A stretch of 38,384 nt of DNA from Phycisphaerae bacterium (GCA_012744475.1 JAAYBV010000054.1:1-38384), one strand, 5' to 3'; shown: positions 8,361 to 17,613, counted from the first letter of the stretch. Translations and numbers: made by a program. The notes: a model not told the origin generated them from the letters alone.

Positions 8361-9743
8361 ATGGACAGTCAAACGCAGTCGAAGGGTTTGACCTCATCGC
8401 AGACGGAAGGGACGCGATCCTCTCGCCGGCAGTTCCTGGCGCAGAGTTCGCGCGTCGTGGCCGGATCGGTGCTGGGCGGCGTCGCCCTGTCGCGCGCCTA
8501 CGCGGGCGAGAACAACACGATCCGCCTGGCCTTGGTCGGCTGCGGCGGACGCGGCGGCGGGGCGGCCGCTAACGCCCTCTCCTCGCAGACGGGACCGACG
8601 AAGCTCGTCGCCATGGCCGACGTGTTCGAAGACCGCCTGACGCGGTCCTATAATGCCCTGCGGGAACAGTTTGGCGAGCGGATCGACGTGCCCGAGGACC
8701 GGCGTTTTGTCGGGTTCGACGCGTATCGCAAGGCGATCGACTGCCTGCGGCCGGGCGACGTGATGATCCAGGCGACGCATTCCGCCTTCCGTCCCACACA
8801 CCTGGCGTACGCTGTCGAGAAAGGCGTCAACGCGTTCATCGAGAAATCCTTCGCTCCCGACCCCGGTGGCACACATGAGATCCTCCATCTGGGCGAGCTG
8901 GCCCGGCAGAAGAACCTCAAGATCGGTTGTGGCCTGATGTGCCGCCATTCGTCGGCCCGCCAAGCCCTCATCGAGAAGACTCGCGAAGGCGCGATGGGCG
9001 AGATCACGCTGATCCGCGCGTACCGGATGGATCCCGGCGCTCGCATGGGCCCGTTCCAGGGAGGCGAGAGCGAACTGCTCTGGCAGATCCGCCGGCCGTA
9101 CTTCTTCCTGTGGGTGTCCTCCGCGTGGTTCATCGAGATGATGATCCATCAGGTGGACGAGTGCTGCTGGATCAAGGACGCCTGGCCGGTGAGCGCCGAG
9201 GGTCTGGGCGGCTGCGAGCCGCGAAGCGACGATTGCAGCCAGAACGTGCACAGCTACGCTATCGAGTACACCTTCGGCGACGGGACCAAGGCATTCGTCA
9301 ACAGCCGCAACCAGCAGAACTGCCGCAACGACTTCGCCACCTTTGTGCACGGCACGAAGTGCGCCGCCCAGTTCTCGGGCAACGTCCACGCGCCGACCGT
9401 GCAGATTCACAGGGACCAGCGGATCAGCCGGGACAACATCGCCTGGCGTCCCGACGCTGAAAAGGTCAGCCCGTACCAGGCCGAATGGGACGCGCTGCTC
9501 GACGCGATCCGCAACGACAAGCCGTACAACGAGGTCCAGCGGGCCGCCTATACCAATCTGGCCTCCATTATGGGACGGGCGGCCATCCACACCGGCCAGA
9601 TCGTTACTTGGGAACAGATGATGGCCTCGAATTTCAAGTTCTGCCCGGATGTGAACTTCACGCTCAGAAGCCCCGCGCCGGTGCAGGCTGATGCGGAGGG
9701 ACGCTATCCGGTCCCGATCCCCGGCCAGTGGTCGGAAGTCTGA
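8361..9743 (+). CDS. Tat-exported Gfo/Idh/MocA-family protein, paralogue 3, altered active site
   Basis: The start is the ATG at 8361, after AAAGGGAG. The 460-residue product has a Tat signal (SRRQFL at 21-26) and Rossmann motif LVGCGGRGGG (58-67). The overall layout matches paralogues 1 and 2, but two conserved positions differ: EKP is EKS (161-163), and the aspartate of DxxxH is glutamate (E259, H263 in FIEMMIHQVD). The EKP lysine itself is kept. The protein may have a changed reaction or act as a binding or structural partner of the other paralogues. It shares the C-terminal NDKPYNE and GRYPVPIPG segments with them. Family is clear; activity is uncertain. Confidence 0.92.
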   Translation: MDSQTQSKGLTSSQTEGTRSSRRQFLAQSSRVVAGSVLGGVALSRAYAGENNTIRLALVGCGGRGGGAAANALSSQTGPTKLVAMADVFEDRLTRSYNALREQFGERIDVPEDRRFVGFDAYRKAIDCLRPGDVMIQATHSAFRPTHLAYAVEKGVNAFIEKSFAPDPGGTHEILHLGELARQKNLKIGCGLMCRHSSARQALIEKTREGAMGEITLIRAYRMDPGARMGPFQGGESELLWQIRRPYFFLWVSSAWFIEMMIHQVDECCWIKDAWPVSAEGLGGCEPRSDDCSQNVHSYAIEYTFGDGTKAFVNSRNQQNCRNDFATFVHGTKCAAQFSGNVHAPTVQIHRDQRISRDNIAWRPDAEKVSPYQAEWDALLDAIRNDKPYNEVQRAAYTNLASIMGRAAIHTGQIVTWEQMMASNFKFCPDVNFTLRSPAPVQADAEGRYPVPIPGQWSEV

Positions 9744-9939
9744 CGCCATACTGCCTTGAGGGTGAACCTCCCCGCTCGTCTTTGGGCTGTTGTGCGAGGA
9801 CGCACGACCTACATGGGCTGCGACTTGAATTTGGGTGACTCAGGGAGTATCATAACCCGCGCAGGCGCAATCTACAGGAGACCTTGATTCGATACGGAAA
9901 CACTGGGCCAGGACAGGCAGATCGAACGAAGGAGGCACT

Positions 9940-11259
9940 ATGGCAGGCTCGAACAAATCCGACAGGAGCCAGGGCACGACGCGGCGTGATTTCCTCAAGG
10001 CCTCGACCGTAGCGACTTCGGCCGCGGTGGCCGGGACGTTGGGGCTGGGCGCCCGGGTCTTCGCGGGCGGCAGCGACATCCTCCGCGTGGGGATGGTCGG
10101 CTGTGGCGGTCGCTGCACGGGCGCAGCCGCCGAGGCGCTGACCGCCGATCCCGGAACCCGCCTCGTCGCCATGTGCGATGTCTTCATGGATCGCGTCAAG
10201 GACAAGCGCCGCATTTTGAAGGAGCAGAAGGGCGATCAGGTCATGGTCGACGACGACCATTGCTTCGTCGGCTTCGAGGGCTACAAGCACGTGATCGACT
10301 CGTGCGATGTCGTGCTCATCGCCAACGCCGCCAAGTTCCATCCGCTGCACGCGATGACCGCGGTGAAGGCGGGCAAGCACGTGTTCGTGGAGAAGCCGCA
10401 CGGCATCGATCCGGCCGGCGTCAAGCTCATGGGCGCCGCCGCCGATCTGGCCAAACAGAAGGGCCTGTGCTTCGTCTCGGGTCTGCACAGCCGCTACGAC
10501 ACGCGATACGCCGAGACGGTCCAGCGGATTCACGACGGCGCCATCGGCGAGGTGATCTCGATCGAAGAGAACTTCCTTCGCGGCCCCTACGGCATCATCG
10601 ACCGCCAACCGGGCCTGACCGAGCTCCAGTGGCAGTGCAGCACGCAGTATCACTTCCGCTGGCTCAGCGGCGACGACGTGCCGCAGTCGCTCGTGCACAA
10701 CTTAGACCGGTCTCGCTGGGTCCTGCGCGAGGCCAATCCCGTCAAGTGCCACGGCCTGGGCGGGCGGTCCTCGATGACCGACCCGATCTACGGCGACGTC
10801 TTCGACCACCATTCGGTGGTCTACGAGTTCGCCAGCGGCGTCCGCATCTACGCCTTCTGCCGGACCACCGACGGATGCCACAACGACTCCTCCAGCGTCG
10901 TGCTGGGCACCAAGGGCAAGGCCGACGTCACCGGCTATCGTATTTGGGGCGAGACGAACTGGCGCTCGACGGCCCGCTGCAATCCGTATCAACGGGAGCA
11001 CGATCTGCTCTTTGCCGCGATCCGTTCGGGCAATCCCATCAACAACGGCGCCTACATGGTCCCCAGCACGATGGTCACGGTCATGGGGCAGATCTCCTGC
11101 TACACGGGCAAAGAAGTGACATGGGACCAGATCCATCAGTCGGATTTCTACTACCCGCCCAGACCCGAGGAATGTCACGACGCGATGGACCCGCCCAGCC
11201 GGCTCGGTCCCGACGGCAGCTATCCGGTTCCCCGGCCGGGCTTTACGCAGATGATATAG
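9940..11259 (+). CDS. Tat-exported Gfo/Idh/MocA-family protein, paralogue 4
   Basis: A strong AAGGAGG precedes the ATG at 9940. The 439-residue product has a Tat signal (TRRDFLK, 14-20), Rossmann motif MVGCGGRCTG (52-61) and EKP at 151-153. It is the most divergent of the four tandem copies. The DxxxH aspartate is glutamine here (Q249, H253 in VPQSLVHNLD). It ends with the same kind of tail (GSYPVPRPG) as the others. The gap before it (9744-9939) holds a small GTGCG/CGCAC hairpin at 9792-9805 and nothing else I can name. The role is probably related to paralogues 1-3 but with another substrate or a weakened reaction. Confidence 0.92.
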   Translation: MAGSNKSDRSQGTTRRDFLKASTVATSAAVAGTLGLGARVFAGGSDILRVGMVGCGGRCTGAAAEALTADPGTRLVAMCDVFMDRVKDKRRILKEQKGDQVMVDDDHCFVGFEGYKHVIDSCDVVLIANAAKFHPLHAMTAVKAGKHVFVEKPHGIDPAGVKLMGAAADLAKQKGLCFVSGLHSRYDTRYAETVQRIHDGAIGEVISIEENFLRGPYGIIDRQPGLTELQWQCSTQYHFRWLSGDDVPQSLVHNLDRSRWVLREANPVKCHGLGGRSSMTDPIYGDVFDHHSVVYEFASGVRIYAFCRTTDGCHNDSSSVVLGTKGKADVTGYRIWGETNWRSTARCNPYQREHDLLFAAIRSGNPINNGAYMVPSTMVTVMGQISCYTGKEVTWDQIHQSDFYYPPRPEECHDAMDPPSRLGPDGSYPVPRPGFTQMI

Positions 11260-11343
11260 AATCGAAACGCCGGGACCGCAGGGCGTTCCGGCCGACATTG
11301 GGATATCACGACCTTTCTCAGAAACGCTCTTAAGGAGACGAAG

Positions 11344-12327
11344 GTGAACGGCAGTAACAGGCAGAAGCGCATCGGTGTCCTGGCCCTCTGTATCGTCGCG
11401 GTGCTGGCCGGCAGCGTCATCGGCGCCGAAGACAAACTCCCGAAGAAGTATACCGAGACCATCAAGAGCAAGACCGGCGCCGAGCTGTCTCTCGAGATGG
11501 TCCTGGTCTCGGGCGGCAGCTTCACGATGGGCAGTCCCGCCACGGAAGCGGATCGCAACGAAGACGAGGGGCCGCAGCGCAAGGTCAGTCTCGATCCGTT
11601 CTATCTCTGTTCGACGGAGACTACGCTCGAGCTGTTCATGGTCTACTACCAGGAGACGGGCACCGCCAAGAAGGAGTTCGTCGAGGTCCAGGAGGCCCAG
11701 AAGAACGCCGAGCCGGCCGCCGGCGGCGTCAACACCATCACCGGCCCGACCCCCGTCTACGGGGACATGACGATGGGCTACAGCGTCAAGCATCCGGCGA
11801 TCGGCATGACCTGGCACAACGCGAGCGTCTTCTGTCAGTGGCTGGCCCAGAAGACGGGCAAGCCGTACCGCCTGCCCACCGAGGCGGAATGGGAATACGC
11901 CGCCCGGGCCGGGACGACCTCCGCATATGGTCCCGCCACCGACGCCGAGAAACTCGGCGACTATGCCTGGTACGAGGACAATTCCGATTTCGGTCCCGGC
12001 GCCGTCGCGACGAAGAAGCCCAACGCCTGGGGCTTCTACGACATGCAGGGCAACGTCCGCGAGTGGGTCCACGACTTCTACCAGCCCAACGGCTACGCCG
12101 ATGCCGCGACGAAGAACCCGACCGGTCCGGCCGACGGCAAGGTGCATGTCGCACGCGGCGGGTGCTACGACAGCCCGCCCGCTGACCTGCGCTGCGCCGC
12201 CCGGGCGTTCGAAGAGGACTGGTGGCGGATGAACGACCCGCAGATTCCCAAGAGCAAGTGGTGGCTGCCTCAGATCGATTTCGTCGGCTTCCGCGTCGCC
12301 TGCTCGATTCCCAAGGACACCAAGTAA
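11344..12327 (+). CDS. Secreted SUMF1-domain (FGE-sulfatase fold) protein
   Basis: The start codon is GTG at 11344, preceded by TAAGGAGACGAAG. The 327-residue product has a signal peptide (residues 1-28, ending SVIGA) and a full formylglycine-generating-enzyme-like domain: VSGGSFTMGSP (55-65), HPAIGMTWHNASVFCQWLA (150-168), YRLPTEAEWEYAARAG (175-190), NVREWVHDFY (237-246) and a GFRVAC end. The region that carries the two catalytic cysteines in true formylglycine-generating enzymes here reads RGGCYDSPPADLRCAAR (271-287), shorter and lacking both. It is therefore probably a binding or structural SUMF1 protein, not a sulfatase activator. It sits between the Gfo/Idh array and the glycosidases. 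Confidence 0.9.
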   Translation: MNGSNRQKRIGVLALCIVAVLAGSVIGAEDKLPKKYTETIKSKTGAELSLEMVLVSGGSFTMGSPATEADRNEDEGPQRKVSLDPFYLCSTETTLELFMVYYQETGTAKKEFVEVQEAQKNAEPAAGGVNTITGPTPVYGDMTMGYSVKHPAIGMTWHNASVFCQWLAQKTGKPYRLPTEAEWEYAARAGTTSAYGPATDAEKLGDYAWYEDNSDFGPGAVATKKPNAWGFYDMQGNVREWVHDFYQPNGYADAATKNPTGPADGKVHVARGGCYDSPPADLRCAARAFEEDWWRMNDPQIPKSKWWLPQIDFVGFRVACSIPKDTK

Positions 12328-12354
12328 CATCGGGTCGATCTCGGAGCAGGTTCT

Positions 12355-13890
12355 ATGAATAGGGTTCTCAGCCGGCGTCATTTCCTCGGGACCGTGGGTG
12401 TCACGGCGGGCCTGGGGCTGACGCCGCGCGGGCTGCGCCGGATTTGCGCGAACGAGGGTCGTCCCGGCAGCTACACGAATTCGATCCTGCGAGGGGATTA
12501 CCCCGACCCGACCGTCGTTCGCGTGGGCGACGCGTATTACATGACCCATTGCGGCGGCAACTGGTGTCCGGCGTTCCTGATCTGGCGCTCGCGCAACCTC
12601 GTGGACTGGGAGCCGGTGCGTTCGGCGCTGCACGAATACGGCGGGTCGATCTCGGCGCCGGAGCTGACGAGCTACCAAGGCCGTTTCTACATCTACTACG
12701 AAACCGCCGGCGGCAACCACGCGATCGTCGCCGACCGGATCGAGGGTTCGTGGAGCCGGCCGCACAAGCTCGATCTGCCGCACATCGACCCCGGTCACAT
12801 CGCCACGCCACAAGGGCAGCGCTATCTGCACGTCTCCGGCGGCTACGCGGTCGAGCTGGCCCCCGATGGATTGTCCACCGCCGGGCCGCTTCGCAAGGTG
12901 TTCGAGCCCTGGCCGATCCCCGAAGACTGGCACATCGAGTGTGTCTGTCTGGAATCTCCAAAACTCTTCTATCGCGATGGATACTACCACTTGCTGGTCG
13001 CCCAGGGCGGCACCGCCGGACCGCCGACCGGACACATGACCGTACACGCCCGCTCGCGAACGCCGATCGGGCCTTGGGAATACTCGCCGTATAACCCGAT
13101 CGTCCACACCGCCAGCCGCGAAGAGAAATGGTGGTCGTGCGGACACGCGACCGCCGTCGAGGCCCTGGACGGCTCCTGGTGGCTGATCTACCACGCCTAC
13201 GAGAACGGCTACTACACGCTTGGCCGTCACACGATGATGGAGCCTCTGGAATGGACGCCGGATGGATGGTTCCGCGTCCGCCCGGGGATCGACCGAGCTA
13301 TGCCGATTCCGCGACCGAACGGCCCGGCGCAGGGCGTCCGCATCGAACGCTCCGACGACTTCTCATCTCCGGAACTGGGCGTCCACTGGCAGTTCTGGGG
13401 TGAGACCCCCGCGGGACACCATCGGCTGGCCGACCGCCGGCTACACCTGGAGGCCAAGGGCGCTACGCCGGGCGAAGGACGCATCGTAACGTGCAAGGTG
13501 GGCGATCACGCCTATGTCGCGGAGGTCGAGGTCGCCGTCGACGCGGGCGCCGAAGCGGGTTTGCTGCTGTTCTACAGCCCGCAATGCTATGCCGGCGTCT
13601 CGCTGACCGACAAGGGCGTGAGCGCCTATGCGTTGGGCCGGCCCGTCGGGACGATCCCTTCGCCGGCGGCGCCGGGCGGGCGCTGCGCGCTTCGCCTGCT
13701 CAACGACCACCACGACGTTGCGATGTACTTCCGCGCGTCGAACGGGCAGTGGACCAAGTTCGAGAGATCGTGGGACACCTCGGGCTACCATCACAACGTC
13801 TTTGGCGGGTTCGATGCGCTCCGCGTGGCGCTGTTCGCCTCGGGGCAGGGTGAGGCACGCTTCGGGGAGTTTTCGTATCGGCCCGCGTAG
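12355..13890 (+). CDS. Tat-exported GH43-like glycoside hydrolase with C-terminal sandwich domain
   Basis: This 511-residue protein has a Tat signal (SRRHFLG, 6-12). A five-bladed propeller follows with GH43 hallmarks: the likely catalytic base D51 in GDYPDPTVV, the APEL segment at 101-104, D145 in HIDPGH as the pKa-modulating position, and the likely general acid E200 in CLESPKLF. From about residue 330 a second, jelly-roll-like domain begins (DDFSSPELGVHWQFWGE), similar to the C-terminal domain of many family 43 beta-xylosidases and arabinofuranosidases. It should cleave pentose-containing side chains or oligosaccharides outside the cytoplasm. It lies 27 bases after the SUMF1 gene. Specificity cannot be told from sequence. 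Confidence 0.88.
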   Translation: MNRVLSRRHFLGTVGVTAGLGLTPRGLRRICANEGRPGSYTNSILRGDYPDPTVVRVGDAYYMTHCGGNWCPAFLIWRSRNLVDWEPVRSALHEYGGSISAPELTSYQGRFYIYYETAGGNHAIVADRIEGSWSRPHKLDLPHIDPGHIATPQGQRYLHVSGGYAVELAPDGLSTAGPLRKVFEPWPIPEDWHIECVCLESPKLFYRDGYYHLLVAQGGTAGPPTGHMTVHARSRTPIGPWEYSPYNPIVHTASREEKWWSCGHATAVEALDGSWWLIYHAYENGYYTLGRHTMMEPLEWTPDGWFRVRPGIDRAMPIPRPNGPAQGVRIERSDDFSSPELGVHWQFWGETPAGHHRLADRRLHLEAKGATPGEGRIVTCKVGDHAYVAEVEVAVDAGAEAGLLLFYSPQCYAGVSLTDKGVSAYALGRPVGTIPSPAAPGGRCALRLLNDHHDVAMYFRASNGQWTKFERSWDTSGYHHNVFGGFDALRVALFASGQGEARFGEFSYRPA

Positions 13891-13925
13891 ACCGCCGTGC
13901 CGATTGTCTCCGGGAAAGGAAGACC

Positions 13926-15047
13926 ATGAAGTGTCGAGTGGGACTGATTCTCCTGGCGTCAACGTTGTTCGCCGCCGGCTGCGCCTCGCTGTCGCCCGAG
14001 TCGTCGGAGCGATGGTCGGCCGAGCGCGCTAACGCCTGGTACGCCGAGATGCCTTGGCTGGTCGGCTGCAACTTCTCGCCCAGCACCGCGGTCAATCAGC
14101 TCGAGATGTGGCAGCGCGACACGTGGGACCCGCAGACCATCGACCGGGAGCTGGCCTGGGCGCAGAAGCTCGGCTTCAACAGCATTCGGGTCTATCTGCA
14201 CCATCTGCTCTGGGAGCAGCACGCGCGTGGCTTGCTCCATCGCATGGAGGAATTCCTCGACATCGCCGAGCGCCACGACATTGGCGTGGTGTTCGTGCTC
14301 CTCGACGGCTGCTGGGACCCGTATCCACAGGTCGGGCCGCAGCCGGAGCCGATCCCTCACATCCACAACTCCGGATGGGTCCAGAGTCCCGGCGTCGAGG
14401 TTCTCCGCGATCCGGCCCGGCACGATGAGCTGAAGGGCTACATCAAGGGCGTCATCGGCCACTTCCGAAAGGACCGGCGCATCCATGCGTGGGACCTGTT
14501 CAATGAGCCCGACAACCGCAACGACCCCGCCTACGTGAAGTTCGAGCCCGAGAACAAGGCCGAGCTGTCGCTGATGCTGCTCAAGAAGGCGTTCGCCTGG
14601 GCCCGGGCGGCGCGACCGACGCAGCCGATCACCGCGGGCGTCTGGGCGGGCGACTGGTCGAGCGACGAGAAGCTCAGCGAGGTGAACCGCTTCATGCTCG
14701 AGCAGTCGGACATCATCACGTTCCACTGCTACGGGAATCCCGACGAGATGAAGGCCCGCGTCGAGTCGCTGCGACGTTGCGGCCGGCCCATCCTCTGCAC
14801 CGAGTACATGGCGCGTCCTGCCGGCAGCACGTTCGCCGACATCCTGCCGTACCTCCAGCAGCAGCGGATCGGCGCCTACAACTGGGGCTTCGTCGCCGGC
14901 AAGACGCAGACGATCTACCCGTGGGATTCGTGGACGAAGACGTACAGCGCCGAGCCGCCCATCTGGTTCCACGACATCTTCCGGCCCGACGGCACGCCGT
15001 ACGATGCGCAGGAAGTGACATTGATCCGCCGCCTGACCGGAAGGTAG
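13926..15047 (+). CDS. GH5-like glycoside hydrolase lipoprotein
   Basis: GGAAAGGA precedes the ATG at 13926. The 373-residue product has a lipoprotein signal with lipobox FAAGC (Cys19). The body is a TIM barrel of clan GH-A type: FNSIRVYLHHLLW on strand 2, the acid/base glutamate E194 in WDLFNEPDN, and the nucleophile glutamate E293 in PILCTEYMARP. The last barrel strand has AYNWGFVAGKTQT. The enzyme should be anchored in a membrane and cleave beta-linked polysaccharide. It follows the GH43-like gene by 36 bases, so the two probably act on the same glycan. The exact GH5 subfamily or a related clan GH-A family cannot be assigned by eye. Confidence 0.87.
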   Translation: MKCRVGLILLASTLFAAGCASLSPESSERWSAERANAWYAEMPWLVGCNFSPSTAVNQLEMWQRDTWDPQTIDRELAWAQKLGFNSIRVYLHHLLWEQHARGLLHRMEEFLDIAERHDIGVVFVLLDGCWDPYPQVGPQPEPIPHIHNSGWVQSPGVEVLRDPARHDELKGYIKGVIGHFRKDRRIHAWDLFNEPDNRNDPAYVKFEPENKAELSLMLLKKAFAWARAARPTQPITAGVWAGDWSSDEKLSEVNRFMLEQSDIITFHCYGNPDEMKARVESLRRCGRPILCTEYMARPAGSTFADILPYLQQQRIGAYNWGFVAGKTQTIYPWDSWTKTYSAEPPIWFHDIFRPDGTPYDAQEVTLIRRLTGR

Positions 15048-15128
15048 AAGCATCTTGTGGAAATGCAGCTATCAAATAGCAGAACGCAGAATTGAGGAAG
15101 TTATCGCCGCGTTGCGGCGACTCCACTA

Positions 15129-15170
15129 TTTTGATCTTTGCTTTTTGATATTTGATCTTCTCTTGAATCC
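15129..15170. repeat. Heptamer array, TTTTGAT type
   Basis: Six consecutive 7-base units: TTTTGAT, CTTTGCT, TTTTGAT, ATTTGAT, CTTCTCT, TGAATCC. The array is AT-rich against a GC-rich background and lies between two plus-strand genes, ending 36 bases before the aminopeptidase start. A small GCCGC/GCGGC hairpin at about 15105-15118 precedes it. Confidence 0.7.
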
Positions 15171-15206
15171 ACAATCGGAAATATGGAGTCCGAGGAGAGC
15201 TGGACT

Positions 15207-16217
15207 ATGGGAACCATCGAACAGGGCGTCAGGCAGGTGATCGACAACTGCCTGCGGATCCAGCCGGGCGAGCGTGTCGTTGTCATCACCGATCGCCCGA
15301 CGCTTGCGATCGGCGAGGCGCTGCGCGTCGCGGCCGAGAAGATCGTCGGCAGCGTCCAGTTCTTCCTGATGGAAGACTTCGGGACCCGGCCCGTCGCGTT
15401 TCCCTCCATCATCGCCGAGGCCCTGCGGAACGCCGACGTGAGCATCTACGCCGCCCAGGGCGCCGAAGGCGAACTCCAGACCTTCCGAAAGCCCATGCTC
15501 AAAGCGGTCGACGCGAACCCGAAGCTGCGTCACGCGCACATGATCGGCATCACGACGCAGATCATGACCGACGGCATGTGCAGCGACTACGTCGAGATCC
15601 AGAGGATCAGCAAACAGGTCTACGAGATCGTCCACGCCGCCAGGGCGATTCGCGTCGTGACCGCCAAAGGCTGTGATTTTACCGCCCGCTTCAGCCCCCA
15701 TCTGAAGTGGATCATCAGCGATGGAGACATCCGCCCCCGGCACTGGACGAATCTTCCCGACGGCGAGGTGTTCACCGCGCCGGCGTCGGTCGACGGGCGC
15801 GTCGTGATCGACGGTTGTCTGGGCGACTACTTCACGGAGCGGTATGCGTCGCTGGCCGAGACGCCCGTCACCGTGGACGTTCGCGACGGCTGCGCGGTCC
15901 GCGGGAGCCTGCGTTGCGACAACGAGCAACTGCGGCGAGAACTGGACGCCTACGTCTTCGAGACCGACGCCAACAGCAGCCGCGTGGGCGAGTTCGCCAT
16001 CGGCACCAACACCGGCCTGACCCGGCTGATCTACAACCTGCTCCAGGACGAGAAGTTTCCGGGCGTGCACATCGCGTTCGGCAGTCCCTATCCCGCCAAG
16101 ACAGGCGCCACGTGGGACAGCGCTGCGCACGTCGACGGCGTGATCATCGCGCCGAGCATCTACGTCGACGGCCGGACCCTCATGGATCAGGGCCGATTCT
16201 GCCTTGAAGGAATGTGA
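15207..16217 (+). CDS. M29-family aminopeptidase (thermophilic metalloprotease family)
   Basis: I chose the ATG at 15207 because GAGGAG lies 9 bases upstream; an in-frame ATG at 15183 has no comparable site. The 336-residue protein has no signal peptide. Family M29 metal ligands can be matched: E187 in DGEVFTAP, E262 in VGEFAIGTN, H288 in GVHIAFG, and the H308/D310 pair in AAHVDGVI. M29 enzymes are dinuclear-metal aminopeptidases with broad specificity that work in the cytoplasm as dimers. It follows two exported glycosidases but has a longer gap and is cytoplasmic, so it may be only a positional neighbour. Its stop lies 37 bases before the helicase start. Confidence 0.9.
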   Translation: MGTIEQGVRQVIDNCLRIQPGERVVVITDRPTLAIGEALRVAAEKIVGSVQFFLMEDFGTRPVAFPSIIAEALRNADVSIYAAQGAEGELQTFRKPMLKAVDANPKLRHAHMIGITTQIMTDGMCSDYVEIQRISKQVYEIVHAARAIRVVTAKGCDFTARFSPHLKWIISDGDIRPRHWTNLPDGEVFTAPASVDGRVVIDGCLGDYFTERYASLAETPVTVDVRDGCAVRGSLRCDNEQLRRELDAYVFETDANSSRVGEFAIGTNTGLTRLIYNLLQDEKFPGVHIAFGSPYPAKTGATWDSAAHVDGVIIAPSIYVDGRTLMDQGRFCLEGM

Positions 16218-16254
16218 CAACGGCACCGCGCATCCGAATGGAGGAGCATGGGTT

Positions 16255-17613
16255 TTGAGCAGGTCTGCGAAGAAGTCCGACCCAGATGAGGCGACGCCGA
16301 GCGTGCTGCCGCAGCCGTATCCGTATCACGATGCGCGGAACGCGGTGCTGCTGTCGGACGTGGTCGAGGGGCTTCTGTCGGGCCGGCGGATCTTTCTTTC
16401 CGGCGGCGCGGGCACGGGCAAGACCACGCTGGTCCGGCGGATCGCCAACCAGCTCGTGCAGCGCAGCAAGCACGTCGTCCTGGCGGCCTCGACGGGCATC
16501 GCCGCCTGCCAGTTGCGCGACGAGACGGGCATCCACAACTCGCACTACTGCCAGGGTCCGTCCACCCTCCACGCCGTCGCCTCGCTGCCCCGCGTCGAGA
16601 TGCCCGACTCCAATCGCAGGAGAGAGTGGGGACGCCGCAAGCTCGGACGCGCCGCCGTGATCATCGTCGACGAAATCAGCATGGTCGACCGCGTCACCTT
16701 CGACCGGTTCCTCGAACGCGTCGAGCCGGAAACCGGTATCCTGGTGGTGGGCGATTTCTTCCAGCTTCCGCCCGTGCCGCGCAACGAGGAGGGGCTGCCC
16801 GACTTCGCGTTCTACAGTACCTCGTTCGCCGATTTCGAGTTGATCGACCTGCAAACGGTGTTGCGGCAGGCCGAGCCGCACTTCATCGAATTCTTGAAGG
16901 ACCTCCGCCAAGGCCGCGTCAATGCCGCTGTCCTGGAACGTACGCAGCGCGAGTTCGACCCCGAATACCCCGTTCTCTTCGGCACCAACCGCCAGGCGGA
17001 CGCCCACAACCAGAGACGCATCGACCAGATCGACGCCCCGTCGGTCTATAGCGCCTGCCAGGTCAAGAAAGGCGACCGCGAGGAGGCGGCCCAGTGGCTC
17101 CAGGGCCACACGCGGGCCAAGGCCATCCTCCAGATCAAAGAGCAAATGCGGGTCCTGTGCATCCAGAATCACGAGGACCTGGTCAACGGCGACTTGGGCA
17201 CCGTCGTCGACATCTGCACCGAGTGCGAGCCGGGCACCGAGATGCCGTACTGGATTGACGTAGAGTTCGACCGCAACGGGCTCGCCACCCGCCGGCTCAA
17301 TCCCCTGGAGTTCCAGGAGCTGATCTGGGACTCCCGCAAAGACAAGGAGGAAGTCAAGTTCACGGTCGTGCAATACCCCATCGTGCCGGCCTACGCGCTG
17401 ACGGTCCACAAGGCCCAGGGCATGACGCTCGACGTCGTCAATATCGATGGTTCGCACGTCAATTTCGTTCCCGGCCACGTGTACGTGGCCCTCTCGCGGG
17501 CGCGGACCCTCGACGGCGTGCGCCTGCGCAACGCACGCGGCCTGGCCGCCTTCAACGATTCGGCGGTGCTGCACTACTACGAGCGGGCCTGCTGCTTCCA
17601 GGGCCGCTCGTAG
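16255..17613 (+). CDS. PIF1-like superfamily 1B DNA helicase
   Basis: I chose the TTG at 16255 because GGAGGAG lies 8 bases upstream. An earlier in-frame TTG at 16204 lies inside the previous gene with no binding site, and the ATG at 16248 is out of frame. The 452-residue protein carries SF1 helicase motifs in order: Walker A SGGAGTGKTT (49-58), motif Ia AASTGIAA (77-84), Walker B VDEISMVD (138-145), motif III GDFFQLPPV (166-174), and near the C-terminus a UvrD-C-like block with YALTVHKAQGMT and motif VI VALSRA. PIF1/RecD2-type helicases unwind DNA 5' to 3' and act in replication or recombination. Its place after sugar genes is odd. Substrate preference is not visible. Confidence 0.9.
   Translation: MSRSAKKSDPDEATPSVLPQPYPYHDARNAVLLSDVVEGLLSGRRIFLSGGAGTGKTTLVRRIANQLVQRSKHVVLAASTGIAACQLRDETGIHNSHYCQGPSTLHAVASLPRVEMPDSNRRREWGRRKLGRAAVIIVDEISMVDRVTFDRFLERVEPETGILVVGDFFQLPPVPRNEEGLPDFAFYSTSFADFELIDLQTVLRQAEPHFIEFLKDLRQGRVNAAVLERTQREFDPEYPVLFGTNRQADAHNQRRIDQIDAPSVYSACQVKKGDREEAAQWLQGHTRAKAILQIKEQMRVLCIQNHEDLVNGDLGTVVDICTECEPGTEMPYWIDVEFDRNGLATRRLNPLEFQELIWDSRKDKEEVKFTVVQYPIVPAYALTVHKAQGMTLDVVNIDGSHVNFVPGHVYVALSRARTLDGVRLRNARGLAAFNDSAVLHYYERACCFQGRS

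Noticed and set aside
9792-9805. Small GTGCG/CGCAC hairpin as a repeat family or terminator
   Set aside because: Only one copy is evident in the window and no T-run follows.
11344-12327. Calling the SUMF1 protein a formylglycine-generating sulfatase activator
   Set aside because: The catalytic cysteine pair is absent and no intact sulfatase is nearby.
10702-13230. An 842-codon open frame on the minus strand opposite paralogue 4, the SUMF1 gene and the GH43 gene
   Set aside because: It is antisense to well-recognised genes, has no domain or signal, and has the Arg/Val/Gly-rich texture of a GC-rich shadow frame.
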